From assembly GCF_000835165.1 (NCBI RefSeq), contig NZ_CP007792.1:1-64000 (forward strand): a stretch of 64,000 bases of DNA, read 5' to 3'. Positions 1-7,261 of this stretch are shown one piece after another; within the stretch, counting starts at the first letter, position 1, and every line of letters begins with the position of its first letter. This DNA is from Corynebacterium marinum DSM 44953. GTDB lineage: Bacteria > Actinomycetota > Actinomycetes > Mycobacteriales > Mycobacteriaceae. The position numbers were made by a program, and so were the translations under genes. Below the pieces are notes generated by a model. It saw only the letters and a list, made by a program, of their open reading frames with translations. It made no database searches and was not told the DNA's origin.

Positions 1-2
1 CT

Positions 3-551
3 AAGGGAGTGGTGGAACGGGCCAACGGATACCTGAAGTCCTCGTTTTTCCCCGGTCGCCACTTCACCCAACCGTCAGATGTCCAGCACCAGCTAGACGA
101 CTGGATCACCCAGGTGGCCAACCAACGGATCCACGCCACTACCAGGCAGGTCCCGGCGAAGGTGTGGACCGCGGACAAGGCGAAGATGACCACCCTGCCG
201 CCGTATCCCCCGCAGGTCGGGGTGATGCGGCAGGTGCGCCTGCCGCGCAACTACTACGTCGCGGTCGACGCCAACCGGTACTCGGTGGACCCGCGGATGA
301 TCAACCGGATCGTCACCGTCCACGCCGACCTGGAGCAGGTGATCGTGCGCGCCCCGGATGGGGTGATCGTCGCCCACCATGTGCGGGTGTGGGGCGAGCA
401 TCAGACGCTCACCGACCCGACGCATGCAGCCACCGCGAAGCAGATGCGCCACCAGCTGGCGGTGACCCGGATCCACCCGCAGGCCGTCGAGGTCGAACAG
501 GCGGATCTGAACGTCTATGACCGGCTGGCCGGCCTGGAGGTGGGAGCATGA
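3..551 (+). CDS. istA: IS21-family transposase IstA, C-terminal part
   Basis: This is the C-terminal part of the IS21 DDE transposase; the frame is open from base 3 and the start is outside the window. It begins in the typical block KGVVERANGYLKSSF that surrounds the third catalytic acidic residue. It continues through the region with RIHATTRQVP and the C-terminal beta-rich part (NYYVAVDANRYSVDP). Its stop overlaps the istB start (ATGA at 548-551), the usual IS21 arrangement that suggests translational coupling. It would catalyse cut-and-join transposition with IstB. Whether the N-terminal half is intact cannot be told. Confidence 0.9.
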   Translation, partial: KGVVERANGYLKSSFFPGRHFTQPSDVQHQLDDWITQVANQRIHATTRQVPAKVWTADKAKMTTLPPYPPQVGVMRQVRLPRNYYVAVDANRYSVDPRMINRIVTVHADLEQVIVRAPDGVIVAHHVRVWGEHQTLTDPTHAATAKQMRHQLAVTRIHPQAVEVEQADLNVYDRLAGLEVGA

Positions 552-1339
552 CACGCGCCCATCACACCGCAACGGAATCCGAGGTCGCCTACCTGGCCCG
601 GGCGTTGAAGGCACCACGCATCGGATCGGACTACGCGGCCATCGCCGCCCAGGCCCGGGACGGTTCGTGGACCTATGAGGAGTATCTGGCGGCTGTGCTG
701 TCGGTGGAGGCCTCCGCCCGAGCAGAATCCGGGGCGAGGGGCCGGATCAGGAGAGCGGGGTTCCCGCAGATCAAGACCATCGACGAGTTCGACTTTTCCA
801 CCCAGCCCACGATCGACCGCGGGAGGATCGCCCGGTTGGAGACCGGTGGGTGGATCACCGAGGCTGGAAACGTCATCTTCCTCGGCCCACCCGGAACGGG
901 CAAGACGCACCTGGCCACCGGGCTGGGGGTGATCGCCGCCCGGCAGGGCTACCGGGTCGCTTTCGATACTGCGGCCGGGTGGATCACCCGCCTGACCCAG
1001 GCGCACAGCCGAGGTGAGCTGGACGGACTGCTGACGAAGCTCAACCGCTACCAGCTGCTGATAGTCGATGAGGTCGGCTACGTCCCGATTGAGGCGGACG
1101 CGGCGAACCTGTTCTTTCAGCTGGTGTCGGGCCGGTATGAGCGCGGTTCGTTGATCATGACGTCGAATCTTCCGTTTTCCCGCTGGGGTGAATGCTTCGG
1201 AGACATCACCGTCGCCGCGGCGATGGTTGACCGCATCGTCCACCACGCGGAGATCTTCACGCACAAGGGAACCAGCTACCGCATCGCCGGCCGCGAGGGT
1301 GTCCTACCGTCGGTCGTCGCCGAGCGTCAGGCACACTAG
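548..1339 (+). CDS. istB: IS21-family helper ATPase IstB
   Basis: A 263-residue AAA+ ATPase of the DnaC/IstB type that helps IstA choose and bind the target. The Walker A motif GPPGTGKTHLA lies at about residues 113-123 and the Walker B motif LLIVDEVGY at about 170. Sensor-like MTSNLPFSRW follows at about 200 and the conserved YRIAGR near the end. Length is normal for the family. The start ATG overlaps the istA stop by the ATGA overlap. No frameshift is seen, so the product is probably functional. Confidence 0.95.
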   Translation: MTRAHHTATESEVAYLARALKAPRIGSDYAAIAAQARDGSWTYEEYLAAVLSVEASARAESGARGRIRRAGFPQIKTIDEFDFSTQPTIDRGRIARLETGGWITEAGNVIFLGPPGTGKTHLATGLGVIAARQGYRVAFDTAAGWITRLTQAHSRGELDGLLTKLNRYQLLIVDEVGYVPIEADAANLFFQLVSGRYERGSLIMTSNLPFSRWGECFGDITVAAAMVDRIVHHAEIFTHKGTSYRIAGREGVLPSVVAERQAH

Positions 1340-1450
1340 ACAACACACAACATCGGGCTACATTTCGCTCGTCGTTACTGGGCTACTTTTCGACCATCGC
1401 TGACACGAACTCCACGAAGGGAGCCGAGGAGGGTGAATTACTCCTGGAGA

Positions 1451-1747
1451 TCACGTGGAGAAGGTGAACCGGATCTCCTTCGGCATGATGTGGACAGCCT
1501 TAAACTCTGGGTCTGCCACGATCTCGTGCCAGATATCAGCGGGAATGACGAGGCTGTCTCCCGCGCTCACACCACGGTCTTCGGCAGAGAACTGAACGAT
1601 GCATTGCCCCTCGGTGACGACGAGCACCGATTCGGTTGATGCTCTGTGTCTGGGCCAGGAAATTCCCGACGCCGCTTCCATCCGTTTAGTTTCAAACAGC
1701 GCTCCTTCTTCCAACGGCGTCACCCGGGGTCGTCCTGCGGATTCCAT
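1451..1747 (-). CDS. Small single-domain cupin protein
   Basis: A 98-residue protein with a single cupin barrel: a GISWPRHR metal-site block, then VLVVTEGQCIVQF, and the second motif GDSLVIPADIWHEIVA. I chose the ATG at 1747 because a clear Shine-Dalgarno (GAAGGAG) lies seven bases before it; a longer reading to 1825 adds residues that do not look like protein. The substrate is unknown. A second small cupin lies at 2889-3224 with a ferredoxin between, so these may form one redox or metal-stress group left beside the IS21 element. Not every motif His is present, so metal binding is uncertain. Confidence 0.7.
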   Translation of the reverse strand: MESAGRPRVTPLEEGALFETKRMEAASGISWPRHRASTESVLVVTEGQCIVQFSAEDRGVSAGDSLVIPADIWHEIVADPEFKAVHIMPKEIRFTFST

Positions 1748-1844
1748 CGTAAAACTCCTTCGCCACACGTCACTCACTGGAGGGAATCTAGTCCCCGACC
1801 TGCCATACCGCCACCCTACCGGCACAGGTCATGAGCGATGAGAA

Positions 1845-2207
1845 TTAGTCCTTATCGTTATTGGATAGCGCTCGGTAGAGGGTGACTCTGCCAATTCTGA
1901 GGTCTTGGGCGATCGACACCTTGGACTCACCAGCTTCTACCCGTTTCCGGGCTTTCTCGACGTCGTCCGGGGTGAGGGCGCGTTTGCGGCCCTTGTACTT
2001 GCCGGCCTTTTTCGCCAGGCGATCCCCTCGGCTTGGCGCTCCCGGATGATGGAGCGTTCGAACTCAGCGAAGGAGCCGAGAATGCTCAGCATGAGCTGGG
2101 CCCGCGAAGCATTGGATTCCGCCGAGAAGATCAGGTTTTCCTTGATGAAGTGCACGCTCGCACCCTTGGCGGTGATTTGGTCAATGATCTTCTGCAGGTC
2201 GACCTTC
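1845..2207 (-). pseudogene. Serine recombinase remnant, frameshifted and 5'-truncated
   Basis: The minus strand reads ITAKGASVHFIKENLIFSAE, then LGSFAEFERSIIRERQAEGIA. After a one-base shift at about 2020 it reads LAKKAGKYKGRKRALTPDDV and a C-terminal helix-turn-helix ending in VTLYRALS. This is close to the C-terminal resolvase part of the recombinase at 7262-8377. The N-terminal catalytic part is missing and the frame is broken, so it is dead. It is probably the scar of an older copy of the same transposon. Confidence 0.85.
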
Positions 2208-2300
2208 GACCATCACAATGACAGGCCAGGAACAACTATTGGTACGAGGGACATGAAACATCGCAGTCAGGTTCTCCTTGTTTAGGGCCGATATCAGGTC

Positions 2301-2624
2301 CTAGTCCTGGTTCTGTGGCGGCAGCGCCGCGACGAGCTGGACGTCAAAGTCCTGCGGACCCAGGCTGGCGGCACCGCCTGGCGAACCGAGGTCGTCGAAA
2401 AAGGCGGCGTTAGCGCCGGTGTAGTCCACCCACTCGTTGGGGACATCGTCTTCGTAGAAGATGGCTTCAACCGGGCAGACGGGCTCGCAGGCGCCGCAGT
2501 CGACGCACTCATCGGGGTGGATGTAGAGCATCCGTTTGCCCTCGTAGATGCAGTCCACGGGGCACTCCTCGACGCAGGCTCGATCCAGGACATCAACGCA
2601 GGGCTGGGCGATTGTATAGGTCAT
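2301..2624 (-). CDS. fdxA: Ferredoxin, actinobacterial FdxA type (7Fe/8Fe)
   Basis: A 107-residue ferredoxin starting MTYTIAQPCVDV. Cluster-binding cysteines lie in C9-x7-C17-x3-C21-P near the N-terminus and in C-VDCGACEPVCP at about 41-51. This is the spacing of the seven-iron ferredoxins of Actinobacteria and Thermus; the middle position of the first motif fits a 3Fe-4S cluster. The C-terminal tail is the usual extension of this family. It would carry electrons in the cytoplasm, partner unknown. It is encoded between two cupin genes on the same strand. The ATG at 2624 follows a GGAGG about five bases upstream. Confidence 0.9.
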   Translation of the reverse strand: MTYTIAQPCVDVLDRACVEECPVDCIYEGKRMLYIHPDECVDCGACEPVCPVEAIFYEDDVPNEWVDYTGANAAFFDDLGSPGGAASLGPQDFDVQLVAALPPQNQD

Positions 2625-2888
2625 TGGACCTCCAATACTCCGGATAGAGTCGGGGAAAATAGGTTCAACGCCATCCTATTAGCTCCCCTGTCTTTAACCA
2701 AGGGTCACCTGACTTTAATTCCTGCTGCCAGTGGCAGTGCGGAGTGGATAGTGAAATCGCTTAGCTGATCGCCAGCACGGACATCAGGAACAGGAAGTCG
2801 GCGGGTGAACGGTTGCCGGTCCATGGTCTCGCCGCGGAAGACGGACCCTCGGCGGGCTCAAACACCCCAGGGGAAGTCCCTATCTTTC

Positions 2889-3224
2889 TTATTGCGTCAG
2901 TTTGGCAATGGTGATCAAAACAGCGGAGTCCTCGATTGCTTCGAGGCTGTGCCGAGATCGCGGCACGATCAACAGATCACCGCTGCGACCTATCCAGGTC
3001 TCATCGCCCGTCCTGAGTTGGACACGCCCTTGTAGGACATAAATCGTGGATTCGTCGTGATTGTCGCGCTCTCCGAGCTCGGCACCCTGACGTATCCCGA
3101 TGACGGTCTGCCGCAGAATTTTTTCGTGCCCGCCGAAGACGGTATCCGCGGCACGGGCACTGGGGGCGGTATCGGCCATTTTGAGTTGCTGGCGGGCGAT
3201 AGCCTCAATCGATATCTTCTGCAT
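2889..3224 (-). CDS. Small cupin-domain protein
   Basis: A 111-residue protein with a cupin fold: GERDNHDESTIYVLQGRVQLRTG covers the first motif and GDLLIVPRSRHSLEAIEDS the second. The motif-1 His and Glu (NHDE) and the motif-2 His are present, so a metal site is possible. A preceding ATA-rich stretch and ATG at 3224 (cluster MQKISIEAIARQQL) give the natural start. It lies upstream of the ferredoxin on the same strand, about 265 bases away. Such proteins are often stress-linked, but no substrate can be assigned. Confidence 0.7.
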   Translation of the reverse strand: MQKISIEAIARQQLKMADTAPSARAADTVFGGHEKILRQTVIGIRQGAELGERDNHDESTIYVLQGRVQLRTGDETWIGRSGDLLIVPRSRHSLEAIEDSAVLITIAKLTQ

Positions 3225-3294
3225 GCATACAACCTTTCAGAGCCGGTGCCGGGAGCATCAAACGGTGAGGGGCAGTGTTCTTTGTTCACGCGCC

Positions 3295-3440
3295 TGTCCT
3301 AATGATCTGGGAAGGTGGCGCAGGGCATAAGAAGCGGATCCCGCCGCGAGTGTAGTAGGTCTCCTCCGCGGGCGGATCGAGACGCAGGGTGACAGTCAGC
3401 TCCCGGTCTCGGGCACTGTCATCGATATGCGCGGCGCTCA
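3295..3440 (-). pseudogene. Possible C-terminal scrap of an aconitase-like protein
   Basis: Between the second cupin and the haem-protein gene, the minus strand encodes a short open stretch with RELTVTLRLDPPAEETYYTRGGI. This resembles the last strand and helix of aconitate hydratases (RIDTPxExxYYRHGGI). Stops occur upstream and nothing else of the enzyme is present. It is seen as a relic only; the match is from memory of the family pattern and is short. Confidence 0.3.
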
Positions 3441-3581
3441 CGGGGAATGGCGGTTTACTGCAGCGTCGCGTGGCGGTTCAGTTCCATTCCGCCCCACTGC
3501 GCGAACTCTCCGATTGTGGCTGAGGGTGCTGGTCAAAACCAGCGGCCGGTCAGGGATCGCTCTTTGCCACACGTCAGGGAC

Positions 3582-3812
3582 TTAAGCTCGCCAGTAATTG
3601 TTGGCGGCGGCGATGGTAGCGAACTCGATGGCGACGACATGGCCGGCCATGGTCAAAGAATCCGCGTTCGTGGCATAACCCGGTCGTAACGTCTCTCGGA
3701 CTTCGGCATCTGGTTGGATTGCTCCGATGGTCTTCCGCGCCAGCATGATAGCCAATTCGCGACCCTGTTCAGGAGTCTGGGTGATCAAGGTGTTATCCGG
3801 CACAAGCGCCAT
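3582..3812 (-). CDS. Probable hexameric tyrosine-coordinated haem protein (HTHP)
   Basis: A 76-residue protein, the usual size of HTHP. It carries the family pattern QPDAEVRETLRPGY followed by ADSLTMAGHVVAIEF and the terminal TIAAANNYW. In the described HTHP the haem iron is bound by a tyrosine at about residue 45; Tyr46 here (in RPGY) is in that place. The known protein is a hexamer with peroxidase and catalase activity. I chose the ATG at 3812 because GGAGG lies five bases upstream; the longer reading to 3854 has no such site. It follows the cupin/ferredoxin genes on the same strand, suggesting an oxidative-stress group. Confidence 0.75.
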   Translation of the reverse strand: MALVPDNTLITQTPEQGRELAIMLARKTIGAIQPDAEVRETLRPGYATNADSLTMAGHVVAIEFATIAAANNYWRA

Positions 3813-3907
3813 GGTTGCCTCCACATAGTCAATACTTCGAACGGGTACGGTCACGAACCGACACTAACGTCAGCTAGTGGTTCCTCTCCGCCGGAACGTA
3901 ATCTAGA

Positions 3908-4693
3908 TCATACGGGAATGTTTCCGGGTCGACTTTGCGTCGGGCCCAGATAAATCGGTGGCGGAGAAATGGCTGAGGCGGCCTGACCCGGTTGATCGAA
4001 GACATCGACGACGTCTCCCGCGCCCAGGAGGACCGGATTGACCTGGATAGTGCCGAACAACCCCTCGGCGAGCTTATTCACACCACCGCCTTTCAACGTC
4101 CGATATGCAGATGTCCGGTTCTTAAACGCGCCTTTCGGCCCGAGGATCCGCTTCAGCCGACCATGGTCGCCTTCCAGGATGTTGTTGAGGTATTTCACCT
4201 GCCGGTGTTCCGCTGTTGGCGGGCAGATTCCCTCTGACTTCAACTCGGCGATTGCCCTGGCTAGGGAGGGTGCTTTATCGGTGTTGATCACTCTGGGATA
4301 CCCGGCTGACGCATTGGATCTGAGGGCCTTGGCCAGGAAACGCTTCGCTGCGGCCACGTTCCGCTTCGGAGAGAGGTAAAAGTCCAGGGTCTGGCCACCG
4401 GCGGTGATCGCCCGATAGAGGTAGCACCACCTGCCGCCGACCCGGATATAGGTCTCATCCACCCGCCAGGAACTGGCCTGCCAGTCAGGTACCTGCCGGT
4501 ACCACCGTGTTTGCTTGTCCAGCTCAGGGGCGTATTTCTGGACCCAGCGGTAGATCGTGGTGTGATCGACCGGCACGCCCCGCTCGGTCATCATTTCCTC
4601 CAAGTCTCGGTAGCTCACCCCGTAGCGGCAGTACCACCGCACTGCCCACAGGATGACCTCGCGAGGGAAATGACGACCCGAGAAGATACCCAT
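3908..4693 (-). CDS. IS6-family transposase with a foreign C-terminal tail
   Basis: A DDE transposase of the IS6/IS26 type. It starts MGIFSGRHFPREVILWAVRW, with catalytic Asp in SWRVDETYIRV, Asp in RVINTDKAPS and Glu in LNNILEGDHGRLKR. From about residue 200 (after AYRTLKGGG, near base 4093) the family sequence stops. The remaining 60 or so residues are the complementary strand of a sensor-kinase fragment. The normal C-terminus and the element's other inverted repeat are thus missing. All three catalytic residues are still encoded, but the element has lost one end and should not move by itself. Confidence 0.85.
   Translation of the reverse strand: MGIFSGRHFPREVILWAVRWYCRYGVSYRDLEEMMTERGVPVDHTTIYRWVQKYAPELDKQTRWYRQVPDWQASSWRVDETYIRVGGRWCYLYRAITAGGQTLDFYLSPKRNVAAAKRFLAKALRSNASAGYPRVINTDKAPSLARAIAELKSEGICPPTAEHRQVKYLNNILEGDHGRLKRILGPKGAFKNRTSAYRTLKGGGVNKLAEGLFGTIQVNPVLLGAGDVVDVFDQPGQAASAISPPPIYLGPTQSRPGNIPV
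3968..4092 (+). pseudogene. Internal fragment of a CopS-like sensor kinase
   Basis: The plus strand reads LTRLIEDIDDVSRAQEDRIDLD and then EQPLGELIHTTA. This matches the stretch just after the phospho-acceptor helix of the copper sensor kinase at 53142-54329 (LTRLVEDIDDVSRAQENQMDLD, then EDLGQLLHATA). A few bases are missing at the left edge, and the right edge stops at the IS6-type transposase at about 4093. It is therefore a scrap of a second CopS-like gene, not a gene. It lies antisense to the hybrid tail of the transposase reading frame. Confidence 0.85.
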
Positions 4694-4747
4694 GGCTGTG
4701 ATTATTTCACGTCGCTCTTCCTACTGCCTCAACTTTGCAACAGCACC
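4093..4747 (-). mobile_element. Truncated IS6-family element, 5' end intact
   Basis: The transposase-proximal end is marked by GGTGCTGTTGCAAA (minus strand, 4734-4747), the typical IS6-family terminal repeat. The matching repeat is absent at the other side, where the sequence passes at about 4093 into a sensor-kinase fragment. The outer end cuts off the beginning of the small gene at 4748-5019. Confidence 0.85.
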
Positions 4748-5019
4748 TTAGCGACCCTAATTCATCAGAAGAAAGTCGCCGAGATGCTTTCGATCGGCTA
4801 GAACGCCTTGACGACAAGCTTATGGAGCATGACGTCAACAACAAAAGATTTAATCTGCAATCACTGCAGATAAATAAAGAAGCATTTATTATAGGCTCAG
4901 TTTTGGTTGCGAGTGCTGTGGTGGCAACTATTAATCCAGAGGCCAAGAATTTTTTGGCTCAAAATGCACCAAAGGTATTATCCTCAACGGCCAAAATGTT
5001 ACTTCCAGGTAAGAAATAG
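4748..5019 (+). pseudogene. C-terminal remnant of a small membrane protein cut by IS6
   Basis: The frame is open right from the IS6 terminal repeat, so the start has been lost. It encodes SSEESRRDAFDRLERLDDKL, a charged helix, then one hydrophobic segment (AFIIGSVLVASAVVATI) and a short basic tail ending LLPGKK. It is visibly richer in A and T than its neighbours, which suggests a different source. I do not recognise the family. A TTG inside the repeat (4735) could give a 94-residue product, but that start is accidental. Confidence 0.55.
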
Positions 5020-5123
5020 TCCTTATTTAAAGATCGATCCTGGTGATCAATCCTGCCATCTTTGCTCTCGTCGAGCTGCAACTCTCGCATAGCGTGGTTG
5101 CTAAGGAGGTGTGCCCAATTGGA

Positions 5124-5513
5124 TTACAAGTACCTACACACTTGATCGGTGCTGCACGTTTCAGGGTCCGGGTGCGCGGCGTCCTGTCTGAGGTCCGCGA
5201 TAGTGTCGCGCAGCACGGAGAGCTGCGCGATCTGCTGCTCGATCTCAGCGAGGCGCACGTCAAGCAGGTCGCGCACGTGCTCGCAGGGCGCATGGCCGCC
5301 GTCGCGGATGTCGAGGATCTGGCGGATCTGGGCGAGGGTGAGGCCCGCGGCCTGGCCGCGGTGGACGAAGTCGATCCGAGCGACCGTCTCGGGCGCGTAG
5401 TCGCGGTATCCGGACGGCGTGCGCTCGGTCGGGGGCAGAAGGCCCTGTTCCTCGTAGAAGCGAAGGGTCTTCGCGGTAGTGCCCGCCCTCTCGGCGAGTT
5501 CTCCGATCCGCAT
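5124..5513 (-). CDS. merR: Mercury-responsive MerR-family regulator
   Basis: A 129-residue MerR regulator: N-terminal winged helix (MRIGELAERAGTTAKTLRFYE), a dimer helix from about residue 85, and three cysteines at 77, 120 and 126. These fit the Hg(II)-binding triad of MerR proteins (82, 117, 126 in the Tn501 protein), allowing for a shifted loop. It is divergent from the mercuric reductase gene, with a MerR-type promoter between. It would repress and, on binding mercury, activate merA by underwinding the long promoter spacer. The ATG at 5513 opens the conserved N-terminus. Confidence 0.9.
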   Translation of the reverse strand: MRIGELAERAGTTAKTLRFYEEQGLLPPTERTPSGYRDYAPETVARIDFVHRGQAAGLTLAQIRQILDIRDGGHAPCEHVRDLLDVRLAEIEQQIAQLSVLRDTIADLRQDAAHPDPETCSTDQVCRYL

Positions 5514-5537
5514 TGCTGTCTCCCTCCGTGGCCGCGC

Positions 5538-5569
5538 TTGACCTTCCCCTGTACTGGAAGGTCCAGTAT
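5538..5569 (+). promoter_or_regulatory. MerR-type promoter/operator of merA
   Basis: TTGACC (5538-5543) and CAGTAT (5564-5569) are separated by 20 bases, longer than a normal sigma-70 spacer. Within the spacer lies the dyad ACCTTCC (5541-5547) / GGAAGGT (5556-5562). An over-long spacer with a dyad is the known target form for MerR activators. It lies 43 bases before the merA start and faces merA. Confidence 0.85.
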
Positions 5570-5611
5570 GGCTGAGACAGAGCAGAAAGCCAAGAGTTGA
5601 CAGGAGCAGCG

Positions 5612-7033
5612 ATGCCTACGAAGTACGATCTCGCCATCATCGGATCGGGAGGCGGCGCGTTCGCCGCTGCGATCCGCGCCAGCACGCTCGGAAAGTCGGT
5701 GGTGATGATCGAGCGCGGGACGCTCGGCGGCACCTGCGTGAACACGGGCTGCGTCCCGTCGAAGGCGCTCATCGCCGCGGCCGGCGCGCGGCACGTCGCC
5801 GTCGACGCCGCAACCCGGTTCCCCGGGATCGCGACGACGGCGGATCCCGTCGACATGCCCGCGCTGATCGCTGGGAAGCAAGCGTTGGTGGAGTCGCTGC
5901 GCGGCGAGAAGTACGCCGACGTCGCCGACTCCTACGGCTGGCAGGTCCTCCGCGGCGACGCCTCGTTCGTGGGCACCCCTGATGCGCCGGTTCTCGATGT
6001 TGCCGGAGCCGACAGAAGCGTCGAGACCATCGAGGCCCACCACTACCTGGTCGCGACTGGTTCTCGCCCGTGGGCACCGCCGATCGACGGCCTGGAGGAG
6101 ACCGGATACCTGACCTCGACCACGGCGATGGAGCTGACGGAGGTCCCCGAGTCGCTGCTGGTGCTCGGCGGCGGCTACGTCGCCCTGGAGCAGGCGCAGC
6201 TGTTCGCCCGCCTCGGCTCGCAGGTCACGCTGCTCGTGCGGTCCCGGCTCGCCTCGAAGGAGGAGCCGGAGGTGTCGAAGGCGCTCCAGGAGGTGTTCGC
6301 CGACGAGGGCATCCGCGTCGTCAGCCGCGCAGTGCCCACCCGGGTCTCCCGCGGCACGGGAGGCGAGGCCGTCGTGACCGCCGCCGTGTCCGGCGGCTCG
6401 CAGGAGTTCCGCGCCGACCAGGTCCTGGTCGCCCTCGGACGCCGTCCCGTCACCGATGGCCTGAACCTCGATGCGGTCGGGGTGAAGACCGGAGACTCCG
6501 GCGAGGTGGTCGTCTCCGACCGGCTGCAGTCCTCGAACCCGCGGATCTGGGCCGCGGGCGACGTGACCGGGCACCCCGAGTTCGTCTACGTCGCCGCCCA
6601 CCACGGCACCCTCGTCGCCGAGAACGCGTTCGCCGACGCCGACCGGTCCGTCGACTACGCCCGCCTGCCGCGGGTGACGTTCACCGGGCCCGCGATCGGC
6701 GCGGTCGGGATGACCGAGAAGGACGTCCTCGCCGCGGGGATCCGCTGCGACTGCCGCGTCCTGCCCCTGCACCACGTGCCCCGCGCCTTGGTGAACCGCG
6801 ACACCCGCGGGTTCATCAAGATCGTCGTGAACGCCGAGACGAACGAGATCCTCGGCCTGACCGCCGTCGCCAAGGACGCCGGGGAGCTCGCCGCCGCAGG
6901 CGTCCACGTGCTCGGCAGGACCGTCGCCGAGGTCGCCGACGCCTGGGCCCCCTACCTGACCATGGCCGAGGGCATCCGGATCGCCGCGAAGGCCTTCACC
7001 ACCGACCCGTCGCTGCTGTCGTGCTGCGCATGA
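5612..7033 (+). CDS. merA: Mercuric reductase
   Basis: A 473-residue FAD-dependent pyridine nucleotide disulfide oxidoreductase that reduces Hg(II) to Hg(0) with NADPH in the cytoplasm. Seen: FAD site GSGGGAFAAAIRAS, redox pair Cys42/Cys47 in GGTCVNTGCVPSK, NADPH site LGGGYVALEQAQ, and the C-terminal vicinal pair Cys471-Cys472 (LLSCCA) that hands mercury to the active site. There is no N-terminal NmerA metal-binding domain, as in other Gram-positive actinobacterial enzymes. The ATG at 5612 has CAGGAG eight bases upstream. No merT, merP or merB is present, so this is a minimal detoxification unit. Confidence 0.95.
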   Translation: MPTKYDLAIIGSGGGAFAAAIRASTLGKSVVMIERGTLGGTCVNTGCVPSKALIAAAGARHVAVDAATRFPGIATTADPVDMPALIAGKQALVESLRGEKYADVADSYGWQVLRGDASFVGTPDAPVLDVAGADRSVETIEAHHYLVATGSRPWAPPIDGLEETGYLTSTTAMELTEVPESLLVLGGGYVALEQAQLFARLGSQVTLLVRSRLASKEEPEVSKALQEVFADEGIRVVSRAVPTRVSRGTGGEAVVTAAVSGGSQEFRADQVLVALGRRPVTDGLNLDAVGVKTGDSGEVVVSDRLQSSNPRIWAAGDVTGHPEFVYVAAHHGTLVAENAFADADRSVDYARLPRVTFTGPAIGAVGMTEKDVLAAGIRCDCRVLPLHHVPRALVNRDTRGFIKIVVNAETNEILGLTAVAKDAGELAAAGVHVLGRTVAEVADAWAPYLTMAEGIRIAAKAFTTDPSLLSCCA

Positions 7034-7152
7034 ACGGCAACGCAGGCAATCGGGGAGATCTCATCCTGAAGAGGTGCAGACGATGAGCGCCCCTCCCCCT
7101 TGGTGGCTCCTGTCGGTTTTGAGATAAAGATGATTCGATAGGGCATACCCCA

Positions 7153-7249
7153 TTGAGACATGACTGCTTGCAGAGTATCTGCTGTCTCACGGGGCCCTAA
7201 TCCCTATCGCTGATAGAATTCTCATTGAGAGCAAGGACTTAGTGAGACA
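7153..7249. repeat. TGAGACA repeats upstream of recombinase (candidate recombination site)
   Basis: TTGAGACA (7153-7160), TGTCTCA in inverted orientation (7183-7189) and GTGAGACA (7242-7249) lie in the roughly 110 bases before the serine recombinase gene. Serine resolvases usually act at sites just upstream of their own gene built from such inverted heptamers. The assignment is inference from position and symmetry. Confidence 0.5.
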
Positions 7250-7261
7250 TCGGAGGCGAAC

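Larger units (their letters stand above)
1..1405 (+). mobile_element. IS21-family insertion sequence, right part
   Basis: The window opens inside the istA gene and continues through istB to a probable right end near 1405. After istB there are two copies of the block GGGCTACNTTTCG (about 1353-1395), and the last is followed by a terminal GACA. Multiple short terminal repeats and ends of the TG...CA type are usual for the IS21 family. The left end lies outside the window, so completeness cannot be judged. The exact outer base is inferred from the terminal GACA and not from a seen target duplication. Confidence 0.75.

Noticed and set aside
5027..6907. 626-residue minus-strand open frame opposite merA
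   Set aside because: It is the shadow of merA and merR codon bias; it is low in complexity, rich in Arg/Gly/Asp, and has no family features.
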